Of a stretch of 37,321 nt of DNA, positions 1 through 7,951 are shown one piece after another (the stretch's first letter is position 1; every line of letters starts with the position of its first letter). The stretch is from an uncultured Collinsella sp. (GTDB lineage: Bacteria > Actinomycetota > Coriobacteriia > Coriobacteriales > Coriobacteriaceae): the NCBI GenBank assembly GCA_902497065.1, contig CABVDH010000018.1, positions 1 through 37,321 of the forward strand, given 5' to 3'. The position numbers and the translations under genes were made by a program. The notes under the pieces were generated by a model. That model ran no database searches. It saw only the letters and a list, made by a program, of their open reading frames with translations, and was not told the origin of the DNA.

Positions 1-71
1 GCTTTGGCTTTAGCCAGGATGCCGCGGACAAGATTATCGACCAGCTGCCGGAGCTGCTCACGCTTTCTTAG
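1..71 (+). CDS. C-terminal end of an unidentified protein (partial)
   Basis: An open frame enters from the left edge and ends at TAG (69-71). The visible residues start FGFSQDAADKII and end LPELLTLS. The pattern of an amphipathic helix followed by LPELL resembles the C-terminus of class V aminotransferases/cysteine desulfurases, but 22 residues are too few to assign a family. A strong terminator hairpin follows about 85 bases later, so this is the last gene of its transcript. Confidence 0.5.
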   Translation, partial: FGFSQDAADKIIDQLPELLTLS

Positions 72-155
72 GAGCGCGGTAGTTGCGCGTTTTTCGGGTC
101 TGATGAGTAAATAGCCAACATTTTGGTGCGACACCTAGCATACTTTAAGCTAATG

Positions 156-194
156 CGGGCTTAAGGGCTTGTTGAATGCCCTTAAGCCCGTTTT
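156..194 (+). terminator. Rho-independent terminator
   Basis: A perfect 13-bp stem (156-168 with 178-190), a 9-base loop and then TTTT. It ends the gene that enters from the left. It sits only 28 bases before the gntR start, so the gntR promoter must overlap it. Confidence 0.8.
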
Positions 195-199
195 AGAAT
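172..199 (+). promoter_or_regulatory. Possible gntR promoter overlapping the terminator
   Basis: TTGAAT (172-177), 16 bases, TAGAAT (194-199). The -35 lies in the loop and stem of the terminator and the -10 follows its T run. This would give a leader of about 15 bases ahead of the start at 222. The assignment rests on consensus match and lack of other room. Confidence 0.35.
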
Positions 200-221
200 T
201 AATTGTGCTGGGAGAGGGTAT

Positions 222-965
222 ATGCCACCGACTGAAGGGCCAACTGACGGTAAAGCAGCGATACCGCTGTACCAACAGGTTATTGATATCATCAAAAACG
301 AAATCAACTCCGGCGCCTACAAGGCGGGCGCGCGGATACCCAACGAATTCGAATTGGCTGAGAGCTATAAAGTTGGCCGCGTTACCGTGCGACGCGCTAT
401 TGAGGAGCTCGTCCAGCAGGGCTATCTAACGAAGCGGCAGGGGAAAGGCACGTTTGTCAATGCCCCCAAGCTTAAGCGCAAGATTCGCCAGAAGGATGAC
501 GTCCAGAGTTTTTCGGACGCATGTCGCGTTAACGGAATGGAACCGGGGGCGTGTGTCATTTCGAGAAAGATACTGCCGGCGGATTCCACCGAAGCACAGT
601 TCTTTGGTGTTCCCGTTGGAACTGACTTGATTTGCGTTGAGCGCGTGCGCACTGCCGATGGCGTCCCTGTCATGCTCGAGAACAACATATATGTTTACGA
701 GGACAACGCCTATCTATCAACGGCACCTCTATCTAACCAATCCATTTTTGAGTTCGTGCGCAACCGAACGGGCCGCACGCCCGCGTTTACCGACCCGTGC
801 ACGCTCGAGATCGCGTGCGCGTCGCCCGAGGTCGCTCGGCTGTTGGCAGTTCCCGTTGGCGAACCCTTGTTTTATATGGAAGCCTTCTTTTTCGATGAGC
901 AGCGGCGGCCGTTTATCATCGGTCGTCAGCGGATCGTTGGGTCTCGCTACGTTTTTGACATCTAG
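222..965 (+). CDS. GntR-family (HutC/FrlR-like) transcriptional regulator with UTRA domain
   Basis: A 247-residue protein with an N-terminal winged helix-turn-helix of the GntR type (about residues 12-80; the stretch PNEFELAESYKVGRVTVRRA is the recognition-helix region). It is followed by a UTRA effector-binding domain (about 95-245), as in HutC, PhnF and E. coli FrlR. Start ATG 222 follows GGAGAGGG. It stands alone upstream of a ten-gene catabolic run in the same direction, separated by a hairpin, a promoter and a perfect palindrome, so local control of that run is the natural inference. The ligand is probably a phosphorylated sugar-amine intermediate, by analogy with FrlR. The family call is secure; the target and ligand are inferred. 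Confidence 0.9.
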   Translation: MPPTEGPTDGKAAIPLYQQVIDIIKNEINSGAYKAGARIPNEFELAESYKVGRVTVRRAIEELVQQGYLTKRQGKGTFVNAPKLKRKIRQKDDVQSFSDACRVNGMEPGACVISRKILPADSTEAQFFGVPVGTDLICVERVRTADGVPVMLENNIYVYEDNAYLSTAPLSNQSIFEFVRNRTGRTPAFTDPCTLEIACASPEVARLLAVPVGEPLFYMEAFFFDEQRRPFIIGRQRIVGSRYVFDI

Positions 966-975
966 GACATTGCGA

Positions 976-1015
976 ATGGAAACGCCCGGTGGATCATCTC
1001 ACCGGGCGTTTCCAT
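976..1015 (+). terminator. Terminator-like hairpin after gntR
   Basis: A perfect 16-bp stem (976-991 with 1000-1015) with an 8-base loop begins 11 bases after the gntR stop. No T run follows, so it may be a weak terminator or an mRNA 3' end protector. Confidence 0.6.
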
Positions 1016-1075
1016 ACCGTTCACGGCGCGAACACAACCGTTCAACCGCGTTGCGGCAACCAGTTTGAAATTATC

Positions 1076-1104
1076 TTGATGAAGGAAAAAGCTGCTGGTA
1101 ATCT
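1076..1104 (+). promoter_or_regulatory. Promoter of the catabolic operon
   Basis: TTGATG (1076-1081), a 17-base spacer, TAATCT (1099-1104). Both boxes are close to the sigma-70 consensus. The predicted start near 1111 lies just ahead of the palindrome at 1119-1141, a classic roadblock-repression layout. Confidence 0.55.
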
Positions 1105-1118
1105 ATGGGACGTCATAG

Positions 1119-1141
1119 AACGTTTGCCTTATGCAAACGTT
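1119..1141. promoter_or_regulatory. Candidate operator for the GntR regulator
   Basis: A perfect 9-bp inverted repeat, AACGTTTGC and GCAAACGTT, separated by CTTAT. It lies in the gap between gntR and the transporter gene, just downstream of the predicted transcription start. A dimeric GntR/HutC regulator would fit. A LacI-type factor could also use such a site, but no such gene is in view. Confidence 0.5.
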
Positions 1142-1183
1142 GAAGCGAGATGCGATGCAGTCTCGAGTTCTTTGGAGGTATCT

Positions 1184-2647
1184 ATGTCAGATACGAAGGC
1201 GAAGAAGACAAACAGACGTTTTAAGTTCAAATTACCGCATGTCTATACGATCATGTTCTTGCTGATCGTTGTCTTTGCGGTCCTGACTTGGATCGTTCCC
1301 TCTGGTCAGTATCAGCGCAAGACGATTTCAACAGCGGCGGGCGAGCGTGAAGTCGCCGTTGCTGGAACCTATGAACAGGTCGATAAGAACTACACCGATT
1401 CCGAGACCGGCGAGACCATCAATCTGGGTCAGGATATCTTCGCGGTCCTGCAAGCGCCCACCAAGGGCATCCAGGAGGCTGCCGACGTCGTTGCGTTCGT
1501 CTTATTGATTGGCGGATCGTTCGCGATCATCACCAAGACCAACGCTTTGAATGCCGGCATGAGCCGTGTGATTAAAAAGCTCAAGAACAAGGACATCCTC
1601 ATCATTCCCATCACGATGACATTGCTGTCCATTTGCGGCACTACGTTTGGTATGTCTGAGGAAGCCCTGCCGTTCTATGCCATCTTCATTCCCATCATGA
1701 TGGGTATCGGTTATGACTCGATGACGGCATTCATCATCTGCTTCCTTGGTCCTAACCTGGGATATTGTGCTTCGACCATCGACCCGTTTAATGTTTTGAT
1801 CGCCCAAGGCATCATTGGCATCGAGGGTAATCCGCAACTGTGGCTGCGCGCCGTTTCTTGGGTTATCTTCACTGCCGTCGGTATCGCATGGGCCATGCGC
1901 TACGCCATGCGCGTCAAGAAAAACCCCGAGTCGTCCATTGTGTACGAGGACGATAAGCTCAAGCGTATTGAGTTTTCCGTGACCGATGCCTCCATCGAGG
2001 AAGAGTTCACTATTCGTCAGAAGCTCGTGCTTATCGATTTTGCTTGCGGTATGGGCATTATCGTCTGGGGTCTTGTTACCCAGGGCTGGTACATGAATGA
2101 GATTTCCGCTGTGTTCCTTGGCATGGGCTTGCTTGCCGGTATCCTGGGCGGCCTTGACCAGCAGACGATCGCAGAGGAGTTCGTTAAGGGTCTTGCCGAC
2201 TTTGCGTACGCTGCCATCGTTATCGGTATCGCTCGCGGTATTCTGGTCATCGCCGAGGGCGGCATGATCATCGACACCATCCTCCAGGCGCTCGCTACCG
2301 CGCTTGCCGGTGCACCCGCCGCCGTCTACACCACGTTTATGTATATCGTCCTTGGCCTGCTCTCTTTGCTGGTTCCCTCGAGTTCTGGCCTGGCGGCGCT
2401 CACCATGCCCGTTATGGGCCCCCTGACCGAGCTCATGGGCCTCAATCCCGAGGCAGCCGTCACCGCGCTCCAGTTTGCCAACCAGACCATCAACACCATC
2501 AGCCCCGTGGCGGGCATGACGGTCGCCGGTCTTGCCGTGGCTAGGATTTCGTTTGGCCAATGGTGGAAGACCATTTGGAAGTTCTTCATTTTCATGGTCG
2601 TCTTTGGCGTGATTGTAACGGCAATCTCTGGCATGCTTCCGGTGTAG
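1184..2647 (+). CDS. YfcC-family membrane transporter
   Basis: A 487-residue polytopic membrane protein of the YfcC/DcuC-like (IT superfamily) type, with about 11-12 hydrophobic segments. The first is near residues 20-42, and a large soluble insert near 55-95 is typical of YfcC. The conserved LVPSSSGLAALTMP motif near residue 400 is clear. Start ATG 1184 follows TTTGGAGG; longer in-frame starts lie upstream but run through the promoter and operator. YfcC-like carriers are usually annotated for dicarboxylates, amino acids or peptides. Here it replaces the APC-type FrlA permease of E. coli, so the probable cargo is the glycated amino acid or amine that the downstream enzymes process. The substrate is inference from context only. 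Confidence 0.85.
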   Translation: MSDTKAKKTNRRFKFKLPHVYTIMFLLIVVFAVLTWIVPSGQYQRKTISTAAGEREVAVAGTYEQVDKNYTDSETGETINLGQDIFAVLQAPTKGIQEAADVVAFVLLIGGSFAIITKTNALNAGMSRVIKKLKNKDILIIPITMTLLSICGTTFGMSEEALPFYAIFIPIMMGIGYDSMTAFIICFLGPNLGYCASTIDPFNVLIAQGIIGIEGNPQLWLRAVSWVIFTAVGIAWAMRYAMRVKKNPESSIVYEDDKLKRIEFSVTDASIEEEFTIRQKLVLIDFACGMGIIVWGLVTQGWYMNEISAVFLGMGLLAGILGGLDQQTIAEEFVKGLADFAYAAIVIGIARGILVIAEGGMIIDTILQALATALAGAPAAVYTTFMYIVLGLLSLLVPSSSGLAALTMPVMGPLTELMGLNPEAAVTALQFANQTINTISPVAGMTVAGLAVARISFGQWWKTIWKFFIFMVVFGVIVTAISGMLPV

Positions 2648-2656
2648 GTGGTTGTG

Positions 2657-4240
2657 ATGTCTGATCGTTTGACGGTCCTGACGTCTAAGAGCGTCTTTAC
2701 CGGTACGGGGGACCTGCCGTTTGAAGGTTTCGTAGCGGTCCGTGGCAATCGAATTGAGGCTGTTGGCACCAAGTGTGAGGTAGCTTCGTATTTGACCCAG
2801 GCGGACGAGGTAGTTGACCTGGGCGACCGCACCGTCATGCCTGGCCTGATCGACGTGCATACCTTCTATACAGGCTGGGCGCTGCGGACATTGGGGTCTG
2901 ATCTGTCCGGCATCGCCGATGCCAAAGAGGCCGTGTCGCTCTTGCGCGCATGGAAAGAAGATCATCCGGATTGCGCGGCGGCTTTTGGCCACAACCTACC
3001 CGAAACGTTGGCATCGGATGCCGAGAACGCAAATACGGCAGCTGTGTTTGACGATTGTTTTGGCGATACCCCCGTCGTCTGCTTTACACCAGGAGCGGGG
3101 ACCTGCGTTCTCAACGCTGCCGCCAGTGCGCGATACGGCTTTACACCCCAGGCGTGCTATGCCGAGAAGATCTGGCGCATGATGAGCGATTTCCTCGCGC
3201 TGCCCGAGGTGCGTGCCGGGTATTCGGACTACATGAGCATGCTTAACGAGCGCGGCGTTACCGCCATCAAGGAGATGGCGTTTGATGACTACTACGGCTT
3301 TGCCGACGAAATGGCTCGCCGTGAGGAATCTGGTGAGCTGACGGTTCGCGTCTCTATGATGTCGCAGCCGGTGGGTGCCGGTGCAAATCTGGCATATGCC
3401 CGCGAGGCGCGAGAGCGCTTCCGGGGACCGTTCGTTCGTTTTTCTGGCTTCAACCGTATGACCGATCGCGGCGTATGGGCGGGGCTTGCCGAGATGATTG
3501 ATCCCTATGAGGACACGGCCGATGCGGGCGCTGCCGGCAAGACGGTCGTCGAGGAGCCAGAGTGGGATCTGATTGAGAACGAGCTGCGTGCAATTGATGC
3601 TGACGGCTTCCGATATTCCTTGCATTGCCAGGGCGATGGCGCCGTTCGTCGCACCGTGGCGCTCTATGCCTCGCTGCCTCGAGACGAGCATGGACGGATG
3701 CTTCGCCGCCATGCGATTACCGATCTCGAGAACTCTGACCCGACCGATCTTGTCGAGTTTGGCAAGTTAGGTGGAATTTGCGAGGTCTATCCGCAGATTC
3801 TGACGCTGGACCGGCGCGAGGATTGCCTGTCGATGATGCGTCGACAAATTGGCGAGACGCGACTTTTGCACAGCTGGAATCGCCGCGGCATGGAAGATTC
3901 CGGATGCACAGTGTGCTGCGGCACGGATCTGCCGCTGCTGATTCCGAGCCTGGGCGAGTCAATCTACAGCGCGTGCGGCGGATTCTTCGCCGACGGACTG
4001 CCCGTGAATGAGGTCAACACGCTGACGCTTGTCGAGCTCTTGCGCGCTTGGACTGCCGGGGGCGCGTACGACCTGATGCGCGAAGACGAGCTGGGTACGC
4101 TCGAGGTTGGCAAGCTTGCCGATATCTGCGTGCTCGATCGGGATGTGTTCGACCTCGATTATCGCGACGCACGCGATCTTGCGGTTGACATGACGATGTC
4201 GGACGGACAAATCGTGTTCGATCGAAATAAGGAGGCATAA
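2657..4240 (+). CDS. Amidohydrolase-3 (YtcJ-like) family protein with altered metal motif
   Basis: About 527 residues with the YtcJ/NfdA-type layout: an N-terminal beta-sandwich half, MPGLIDVHTFYTGW at the start of the TIM barrel, LHCQGDGAV near residue 323, RHAITDLE near 351, CGTDLPLL near 423, and a C-terminal LEVGKLADICVLDRD sandwich strand. The usual HxH after PGxID is H68-T69-F70, so the second metal histidine is missing. The ATG at 2657 follows AGGTGG; GTG codons just upstream are less likely starts. It is tightly linked to the transporter (stop 2647) and to the epimerase (stop 4240, next start 4242). It may hydrolyse an amide or ring of the imported compound, with one metal or none. 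The fold is confident, the activity unknown. Confidence 0.85.
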   Translation: MSDRLTVLTSKSVFTGTGDLPFEGFVAVRGNRIEAVGTKCEVASYLTQADEVVDLGDRTVMPGLIDVHTFYTGWALRTLGSDLSGIADAKEAVSLLRAWKEDHPDCAAAFGHNLPETLASDAENANTAAVFDDCFGDTPVVCFTPGAGTCVLNAAASARYGFTPQACYAEKIWRMMSDFLALPEVRAGYSDYMSMLNERGVTAIKEMAFDDYYGFADEMARREESGELTVRVSMMSQPVGAGANLAYAREARERFRGPFVRFSGFNRMTDRGVWAGLAEMIDPYEDTADAGAAGKTVVEEPEWDLIENELRAIDADGFRYSLHCQGDGAVRRTVALYASLPRDEHGRMLRRHAITDLENSDPTDLVEFGKLGGICEVYPQILTLDRREDCLSMMRRQIGETRLLHSWNRRGMEDSGCTVCCGTDLPLLIPSLGESIYSACGGFFADGLPVNEVNTLTLVELLRAWTAGGAYDLMREDELGTLEVGKLADICVLDRDVFDLDYRDARDLAVDMTMSDGQIVFDRNKEA

Positions 4241-4241
4241 G

Positions 4242-5093
4242 ATGTCTGAATCCAAACCGACGCTGCACCGCGAACAGATTGCGGGCATGAATATCCACTA
4301 CATCATGTGGTCGCTCGATTACTTCCTTGATGTGCAGCAGCGTTTGGGCTTTGAGTCCATTGAGCTGTGGTGTGCGGAGCCGCATGTGACGCTCGACCAC
4401 ACGGGCTACTTTGAGGCTGAGGTCCTGGCGAAAAAGGCTGCAGACCGTGGGCTTAGGTATCGTACTCTGTGTCCCGAGAATGTTGTCTATCCTTGGCAGT
4501 ACTGCGCACGCAAACCGCTGCATGAACAGCGCAGCCTGGCGTACTTTAAGCACGGCATTGAGCTTGCCGAGGTACTTGGGTGCGACCGCATGTCCATCAA
4601 CTCGGGCTGGGGCGACTGGGACGAGGACCGCGAGGAAGCCTGGAAGCGCAGCCGCGAGCACTTGTCCATTCTGGCGGAGTATGCCGGCGAGCACGGTCTG
4701 GTGCTTACGATGGAAAGCCTGCGTCCCGAGGAGAGCAACCTTGTGACGACGGTTTCCGATGCGAAGCGCATGATTGACGAGGTCGCGAGCCCGTACTTAC
4801 AGCCCATGGTTGATACAACCGCGATGGGCGTTGCAGGCGAGACGCTCGAGGACTGGTTTGCCGCCTTTGGTGATGGGGCAATTCACGAGATGCACTTTAT
4901 CGACGGTGACCCGTATGGCCATCTGGTGTGGGGCGATGGCAAGCACGATATGGACGCCTTCGTCGCCACACTCAACGCCCATGGTTTCGACGGCATGCTG
5001 GGCCAGGAAATCACGGACGGTCGTTACTACGATGACCCGGCGGCGGCAGATGCCAAGAACATGGCCGCATTCGAGAAATATCTGATTGACTAA
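4242..5093 (+). CDS. frlC: FrlC-like sugar epimerase/isomerase (TIM barrel)
   Basis: A 283-residue xylose isomerase-like TIM barrel (AP-endonuclease-2 family). Features matching E. coli FrlC (fructoselysine 3-epimerase) include FESIELWCAEPHV near residue 40, TLCPENVVYPW, a TMESLRPEESN segment near 150 (FrlC has LEPLTPYESN), MVDTTAM, HEMHFIDGDPYGHLVWGDGK near 225, and GQEIT near the end. The E, D, H and E residues of these motifs are the usual metal and acid/base set. The start follows AAGGAGG and lies two bases after the previous stop. Epimerising psicoselysine-type substrates into fructoselysine is the likely role. The exact sugar-amine cannot be read from sequence. Confidence 0.8.
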   Translation: MSESKPTLHREQIAGMNIHYIMWSLDYFLDVQQRLGFESIELWCAEPHVTLDHTGYFEAEVLAKKAADRGLRYRTLCPENVVYPWQYCARKPLHEQRSLAYFKHGIELAEVLGCDRMSINSGWGDWDEDREEAWKRSREHLSILAEYAGEHGLVLTMESLRPEESNLVTTVSDAKRMIDEVASPYLQPMVDTTAMGVAGETLEDWFAAFGDGAIHEMHFIDGDPYGHLVWGDGKHDMDAFVATLNAHGFDGMLGQEITDGRYYDDPAAADAKNMAAFEKYLID

Positions 5094-5155
5094 AACAACC
5101 ATCGGCCACGCAACCAACGTCATTGATTGCGGGCCAAACAAGAAAGGAACTGGAT

Positions 5156-6124
5156 ATGAACGCACACGATCTGATCAAAGAGGCAATTGCCGAGAAGGGC
5201 AAGTTCGACAGCGTCTACTGGATTGCTTGCGGTGGCTCCATGATCGATTTGATCCCGGCTCATGAGCTTCTGCAGCGCGAGGCAACCACCTTCACTTCGT
5301 ATATCTATACGGCTCGCGAGTTCGATATCATGCGTCCGCGTCGTCTGGGCGAGAAGTCCCTGGTCATCGCTTGTAGCCACAGTGGCAACACCCCCGAGGT
5401 CGTCGAGGGCTGCGAGATTGCCCTTGCTGCCGGCGCTACGGTGATCGCCCAGACCGACAACGCTGGATCCAAGATCGACTCCGGCAAGTGGACCACGTGG
5501 GTCTACCCGTGGGGCGAGGGCGTGCCGCAGGCCGAGGTCCCCGCTGGCATTTCGCTGTCGCTTGCGGCCGAGCTGCTCGATCAGCAGGAGGGCTACGCCG
5601 ATCTTGCCGATATGTATGCCGGTATCGCCGAGATGGATAAGATTCTTCCCCCGGCACGCGAGAAGGTAAATGCCGAGTTGGGCGATCGCTTTGCCAAGCT
5701 TTGCCAGGAGCACGAGTTCTTCTACATTCTGGGCAGCGGTCCCAACTTTAGCCAGACCTACGGTTTCGCTATCTGCTCTCTTATGGAGATGCAGTGGCAG
5801 CACTGTAGCTACATCCACTCTGCCGAGTACTTCCACGGCCCCTTCGAGGCTACTCAGGATGGCGTTTTTTACTTCCTGCAGATGGGCTCCAGCGAGTGCC
5901 GTGCTATGGACGAGCGCGCCCTGGCGTTCCTTAAGACGCATACCGATACGCTGATGGTGCTCGATGCCAAGGAGTACGGTATGGAAGCCGTGCCGGCGAG
6001 CGTCCGTGCCTATCTGGACCCGGTGCTGTTCTACGCCATGAACTGCGAGCTGCGTGCTGCACGCGGCAAGGTGTTTGATCACGATCCCGATTTCCGTCGC
6101 TATATGGGTGTTGTCGAGTACTAG
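5156..6124 (+). CDS. frlB: FrlB-like SIS-domain deglycase (Amadori 6-phosphate lyase)
   Basis: 322 residues with two SIS domains. The first has CSHSGNTPE (residues 73-81) and the second GSGPNFSQTYG (203-213). The C-terminal part aligns well with E. coli FrlB: LMEMQW, SAEYFHGPFE and a terminal MGVVEY. E211 and H227 are 16 residues apart, the spacing of the catalytic Glu and His of FraB/FrlB deglycases. The family splits fructosamine 6-phosphates into glucose 6-phosphate and a free amine. Start ATG 5156 follows AAAGGAA. The gap to frlC is 62 bases and to the kinase 14 bases. GlmS-type isomerase function is unlikely, since no glutaminase domain is present. Confidence 0.88.
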   Translation: MNAHDLIKEAIAEKGKFDSVYWIACGGSMIDLIPAHELLQREATTFTSYIYTAREFDIMRPRRLGEKSLVIACSHSGNTPEVVEGCEIALAAGATVIAQTDNAGSKIDSGKWTTWVYPWGEGVPQAEVPAGISLSLAAELLDQQEGYADLADMYAGIAEMDKILPPAREKVNAELGDRFAKLCQEHEFFYILGSGPNFSQTYGFAICSLMEMQWQHCSYIHSAEYFHGPFEATQDGVFYFLQMGSSECRAMDERALAFLKTHTDTLMVLDAKEYGMEAVPASVRAYLDPVLFYAMNCELRAARGKVFDHDPDFRRYMGVVEY

Positions 6125-6138
6125 AAGGAGCAAAGGCC

Positions 6139-7002
6139 ATGGCATTTAACGTTAACGCGCTCGGATTTGGCGACAACGTCGTCGATCGCTACGAGCATAT
6201 CCACACCATGTATCCCGGCGGCAATGCGGTGAACTTCGCCGTTTATGCCAAGAAATGCGGTGCCGCACGCTCCGCATACATGGGCATTTTTGGCAATGAT
6301 GCCGCTGCCGAGCATGTCATTGCAAGCCTCGAGGATGAGGGTATCGAGCTTGACAAGTGCGAGCAGATGATTGGCGAGAACGGAGCGGCTCGCGTGACCG
6401 TCGTTGACGGTGACCGTGTCTTCCTTGGCTCCAACGAGGGCGGTATCCGTGGCGATGCGCGCTATGTCCTCGATCGCTTTGACCTTTCGTACATGAAGCA
6501 GTTCGATGTGGTTCATTCGGGAAACTATTGCTTTACCGAGCGCGAGCTGCCCAAGTTGAAGGCTGCGGGCGTCACGGTCTCTTTTGACTTTTCGGACGAC
6601 TCTACCGACGAGTACTACGAGCAGATTGCGCCCTACGTCGATTTCGCTTTCTTTAGTGCGGCGGATGCTGCGAGTGAGGACGAGATTCGCGAGCGTCTGG
6701 CATGGGTGAAGGGCCTGGGTCCGCGTTTTGTGTCGGCTACGGCGGGCGCCGAGGGCTGCATTGCTTACGACGGCGAGCGTTATTACCGCCAGCTGGCTAA
6801 ACCGGTAACGGACATGAAGGACACCATGGGGGCGGGCGACTCGTTCCTCACCTCGTTTTTGATGTGCTATCTCGATTCCGCCAAGCGCGGTGAGGATGGC
6901 GCCGAGGCCATCGAGCGCGCGCTCGACTTTGCTGCCGGGTTTGCCTCGACCGTGTGCGGCATGGAAGGTTCTTGGGGCCACGGAGCACCAATCGTCGAAT
7001 AG
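6139..7002 (+). CDS. frlD: FrlD-like PfkB-family fructosamine 6-kinase
   Basis: 287 residues of the PfkB/ribokinase family. GGNAVNFAVY near residue 30 is the substrate-binding motif and matches E. coli FrlD. SFDFSDD near 150 and the anion-hole/catalytic motif DTMGAGDSF near 229-237 (catalytic D in GAGD) are present. It is expected to phosphorylate the 6-position of the fructosamine in the cytoplasm, feeding the FrlB-like deglycase encoded just upstream. Start ATG 6139 follows AAGGAG by 8 bases. A hairpin terminator lies 70 bases after the stop, so this may be the last gene at full expression. Confidence 0.87.
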   Translation: MAFNVNALGFGDNVVDRYEHIHTMYPGGNAVNFAVYAKKCGAARSAYMGIFGNDAAAEHVIASLEDEGIELDKCEQMIGENGAARVTVVDGDRVFLGSNEGGIRGDARYVLDRFDLSYMKQFDVVHSGNYCFTERELPKLKAAGVTVSFDFSDDSTDEYYEQIAPYVDFAFFSAADAASEDEIRERLAWVKGLGPRFVSATAGAEGCIAYDGERYYRQLAKPVTDMKDTMGAGDSFLTSFLMCYLDSAKRGEDGAEAIERALDFAAGFASTVCGMEGSWGHGAPIVE

Positions 7003-7072
7003 CTTAAGAAAGCGTACGGCGGTCTGGCTATGAGGCCTTGGACAGCCGATGCAAAACAATAAGCGAAACGCG

Positions 7073-7106
7073 AAAAGGGGGCTCGCCATGTGGCGGGTCC
7101 CCTTTT
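7073..7106 (+). terminator. Intra-operon hairpin terminator or attenuator
   Basis: A 15-bp stem with two G-U pairs (7073-7087 with 7092-7106), a 4-base loop and TTTT at its 3' edge. It sits 17 bases before the start of the second kinase, whose ribosome site follows directly. It would reduce expression of the distal six genes or separate two transcripts. Confidence 0.65.
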
Positions 7107-7123
7107 GAACATTGGAGAAGACC

Positions 7124-7924
7124 ATGGGTATTAAAGCGTGTGCGGCTGGTTTTTGCTGCGCGGACGTCTATCAAAACATCGGCGTGTTCTATCCGACTGG
7201 TAATGGCATTGACTGGGGTATCCATCTTGCACGAATGGGCGTTTCGGTATCCGCCGTGTCGGTTGTCGGCAAGGACGAGTACGGAGACAAGATGAGAGAG
7301 GCGCTGGCCGCTGAGGGGTTCGATATCTCACATCTGCGGGTGGAAGATGGCGACACCTCGGTGATGCTCATGGCATTGAAAGACGGCGTCGATCGCGTGC
7401 ATCTCGAGGCAATCGATGGCGTAATGGAGACATATCGACCGAATGAAGACGACCGGGCGTTTATCCTAGAGCATGACATCATTCATACCGACCTGTTTGG
7501 CAATTGTTTGGACCTCCTGCCCGAATGGCATGATGCGGGCAAGACGGTGGTTATGGACTTCTCGGTGTTCAGCCAGGATCCCGAATATGCATGCGAGGCT
7601 CATTTTCCTTACGTAGACTATGCGTTCATGTCGTTTGAAGAGGACACTCCGGAGCTGCGGGACTGGGTACGCCACGTGCAGGAATTGGGACCGCGCGTTG
7701 CGGTTGCCACGCTTGGCGAGAAGGGGAGCATTGCCTATGACGGTGAGCGCTTCTATGAGTGCGGGATCGTACCGGCGGAGAAGGTCGTTAATACCGTGGG
7801 TGCCGGCGACTCGTATATTGCCGGGTTTACCAAGGGCGTGATCGATGGCCTTGATATTCCGGCGTGTATGAAGGCGGGCGCTGAGCTGTCGTCCCGAGTG
7901 ATTGGTTCGTTTGAGCCGTACTAG
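7124..7924 (+). CDS. Second FrlD-like PfkB-family kinase
   Basis: 266 residues, a PfkB kinase close to FrlD and to the kinase two genes upstream. It carries VVMDFSVFSQD near residue 145, VATLGEKGSIAYDGERFY near 200 and NTVGAGDSYIAGF near 225 with the catalytic GAGD. The N-terminal substrate motif differs: PTGNGIDWGIHL replaces GGNAVNFAVY, so the usual second Asn is Asp. This points to a different sugar-amine or polyol substrate. Start ATG 7124 follows GGAGAAG; a TTG at 7112 is less likely. Paralogy within one operon suggests two related substrates enter the same pathway. The kinase call is firm, the substrate unknown. Confidence 0.85.
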   Translation: MGIKACAAGFCCADVYQNIGVFYPTGNGIDWGIHLARMGVSVSAVSVVGKDEYGDKMREALAAEGFDISHLRVEDGDTSVMLMALKDGVDRVHLEAIDGVMETYRPNEDDRAFILEHDIIHTDLFGNCLDLLPEWHDAGKTVVMDFSVFSQDPEYACEAHFPYVDYAFMSFEEDTPELRDWVRHVQELGPRVAVATLGEKGSIAYDGERFYECGIVPAEKVVNTVGAGDSYIAGFTKGVIDGLDIPACMKAGAELSSRVIGSFEPY

Positions 7925-7951
7925 GGTCAAATGCCTGGAAAGGAGTATGAA

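Noticed and set aside
1502..2992. 496-codon open frame on the - strand
   Set aside because: It lies antisense to the YfcC transporter and the amidohydrolase start, has low-complexity His/Arg/Asp-rich sequence, no family motif and no ribosome site.
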